This document shows, piece by piece, positions 63,061 through 64,000 of a stretch of 64,000 nucleotides of DNA; position 1 is the stretch's first letter; each line of letters begins with the position of its first letter. The position numbers and the translations under genes are program-made. The DNA comes from Paguma larvata (Eukaryota > Chordata > Mammalia > Carnivora > Viverridae), in contig CM057826.1 of assembly GCA_030068075.1 (NCBI GenBank), positions 72,513,312 to 72,577,311 of the forward strand, in the 5' to 3' direction. The notes beneath the pieces are model-generated. The model was not told the DNA's origin, searched no databases, and saw only the letters and a list, made by a program, of their open reading frames with translations.

Positions 63061-64000
63061 CATCACTTAAGAAAAAAAAAAAAAGCAAAACTATTATTTT
63101 ATTCAGTCACCAGTTTTTCCGCCCATGTTCTTCCGTTCCAGGGCCCAATCAGAATGACACATTGCATTTAGTTGTCATGTCTCCTTAGTCTCCTTGCTCT
63201 GTGATCATTCTTTTCTTGTTTCATGATCTTGACATTTTTTAGAAGAAATGGTGGTTATTTTGTAGAATGCCCCTTAATTTGGGTTTGCTTGATATTTTCT
63301 CGTGATTATACTGAAGTTTTGCATTAAGGAAGAGATAACACAAAAGTAATTTGCCCTCTCCATTGCATCATATCATGGATATATCATGGATACATGATGT
63401 CATTATTACTGCCAGTATTGTTGACCTTGATAATTTGGTCAAGGTTGTTTACACCAGGTTTCACTCCAGCAGAGTTCTCTTTTTATCATTTCATTCCTGT
63501 CCCTTTTACATTTCTTGTTTGTTGGAGACAAGTCACTAAGTCTAACCAGTATACACAAGGGAAGTGGGTGACATAATGGGTTAAATACCAGGACATAGGG
63601 TTCATTGGGATTCATTTTACAAGCTGCATATTACACTATGAAAGATAACATAGGGATACAATGGTAGGTAAGGTAAAGATGTAGTAGGTAAATTAAGGAT
63701 ACATAATGCACATAAATGACTTAACACACTGCTGTCAAAGTGAATGGTAGCTATTATGATGATTATTACAATGGTAACTTTTGTGACTCTCTTTCAAACT
63801 GATTCATTCAATAAAAGTTTGTTGAACCCTTATTCTGATAGAACTGAAAATACAAAACTCTGGTTTAGGAAGGGGATGATAATAAATAGGCTAAAGAAAG
63901 TATTTGTGAATTGTGATACATGATATAAGGAAAGTAATCAGACAAGGTGATAGAGAATGTATATGTGTGTGCGTGTATGATGGTTATCTCAATCCAACAG
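63061..64000. other. Intergenic end of window
   Basis: 63480-63640 (GACAAGTCACTAAGTCTAAC, ACACAAGGGAAGTGGGTGAC, GGGTTCATTGGGATTC) appears to continue the old repeat begun at 62140. The rest is unassigned; no exon of a downstream gene is visible. Confidence 0.4.

Noticed and set aside
1..64000. CRISPR arrays, operons, prophage or other prokaryotic systems
   Set aside because: The sequence is clearly vertebrate nuclear DNA; repeats are SINE/LINE/LTR, not direct-repeat/spacer arrays.

Overview
This window is from a vertebrate nuclear genome, and it looks like a carnivoran, most probably a felid. It carries about twenty tRNA-derived CAN-type SINEs whose heads read GGGGCGCCTGGGTGGCTCAG, with a CT-rich body and an AAATAA-type tail. 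It also holds carnivore-type L1 3' ends, multi-exon coding sequence with GT-AG introns, and high A+T content. There are no operons, ribosome binding sites or CRISPR arrays. Species and chromosome cannot be proved from the sequence alone.

The only functional protein-coding gene I can support is the 3' half of an SLCO (OATP) transporter gene on the + strand, best matched to SLCO6A1, the gonad-type OATP. Six coding exons join in one open frame: 1200-1395, 17430-17583, 25809-25996, 43620-43684, 45592-45729 and 48532-48674. They encode about 293 residues: TM8-TM9, the Kazal-like cysteine-rich extracellular loop, TM10-TM12 and a short basic cytoplasmic tail. The 65-base exon at 43620-43684 is too short to show as an ORF and was found by phase, splice sites and family alignment. 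Earlier exons lie upstream of the window. A polyadenylation signal follows at 48733.

The introns (1396-48531) are mostly old retroelement sequence. They hold several L1 copies in both orientations, two MaLR-type LTRs (14899-15270 and 37461-37855), a younger 5'-truncated L1 (27481-29823), an L2-like stretch near 25.1 kb and many SINEs, several with clear target-site duplications.

Downstream of the gene (48.8-64 kb) the sequence is intergenic. It holds L1 fragments, a Tigger-like DNA element carrying a twin-primed L1 insertion, an MLT1-type LTR split by a SINE and a processed pseudogene of PRR3 (53176-55167, minus), and a processed pseudogene of RPL21 (62296-62821, minus) next to another SINE. 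In both cases a retrocopy and a SINE appear to have used the same or nearly the same target site. By human synteny (established knowledge) the next gene downstream would be SLCO4C1, but none of it is visible here.

I found no novel gene system. The items most worth a second look are the nested, shared-site retrotransposition events, an L1-derived exon-like segment in the second intron, a 13-A coding homopolymer just before the SLCO stop codon, and a possible unidentified transcript-derived 3' end near 39 kb.
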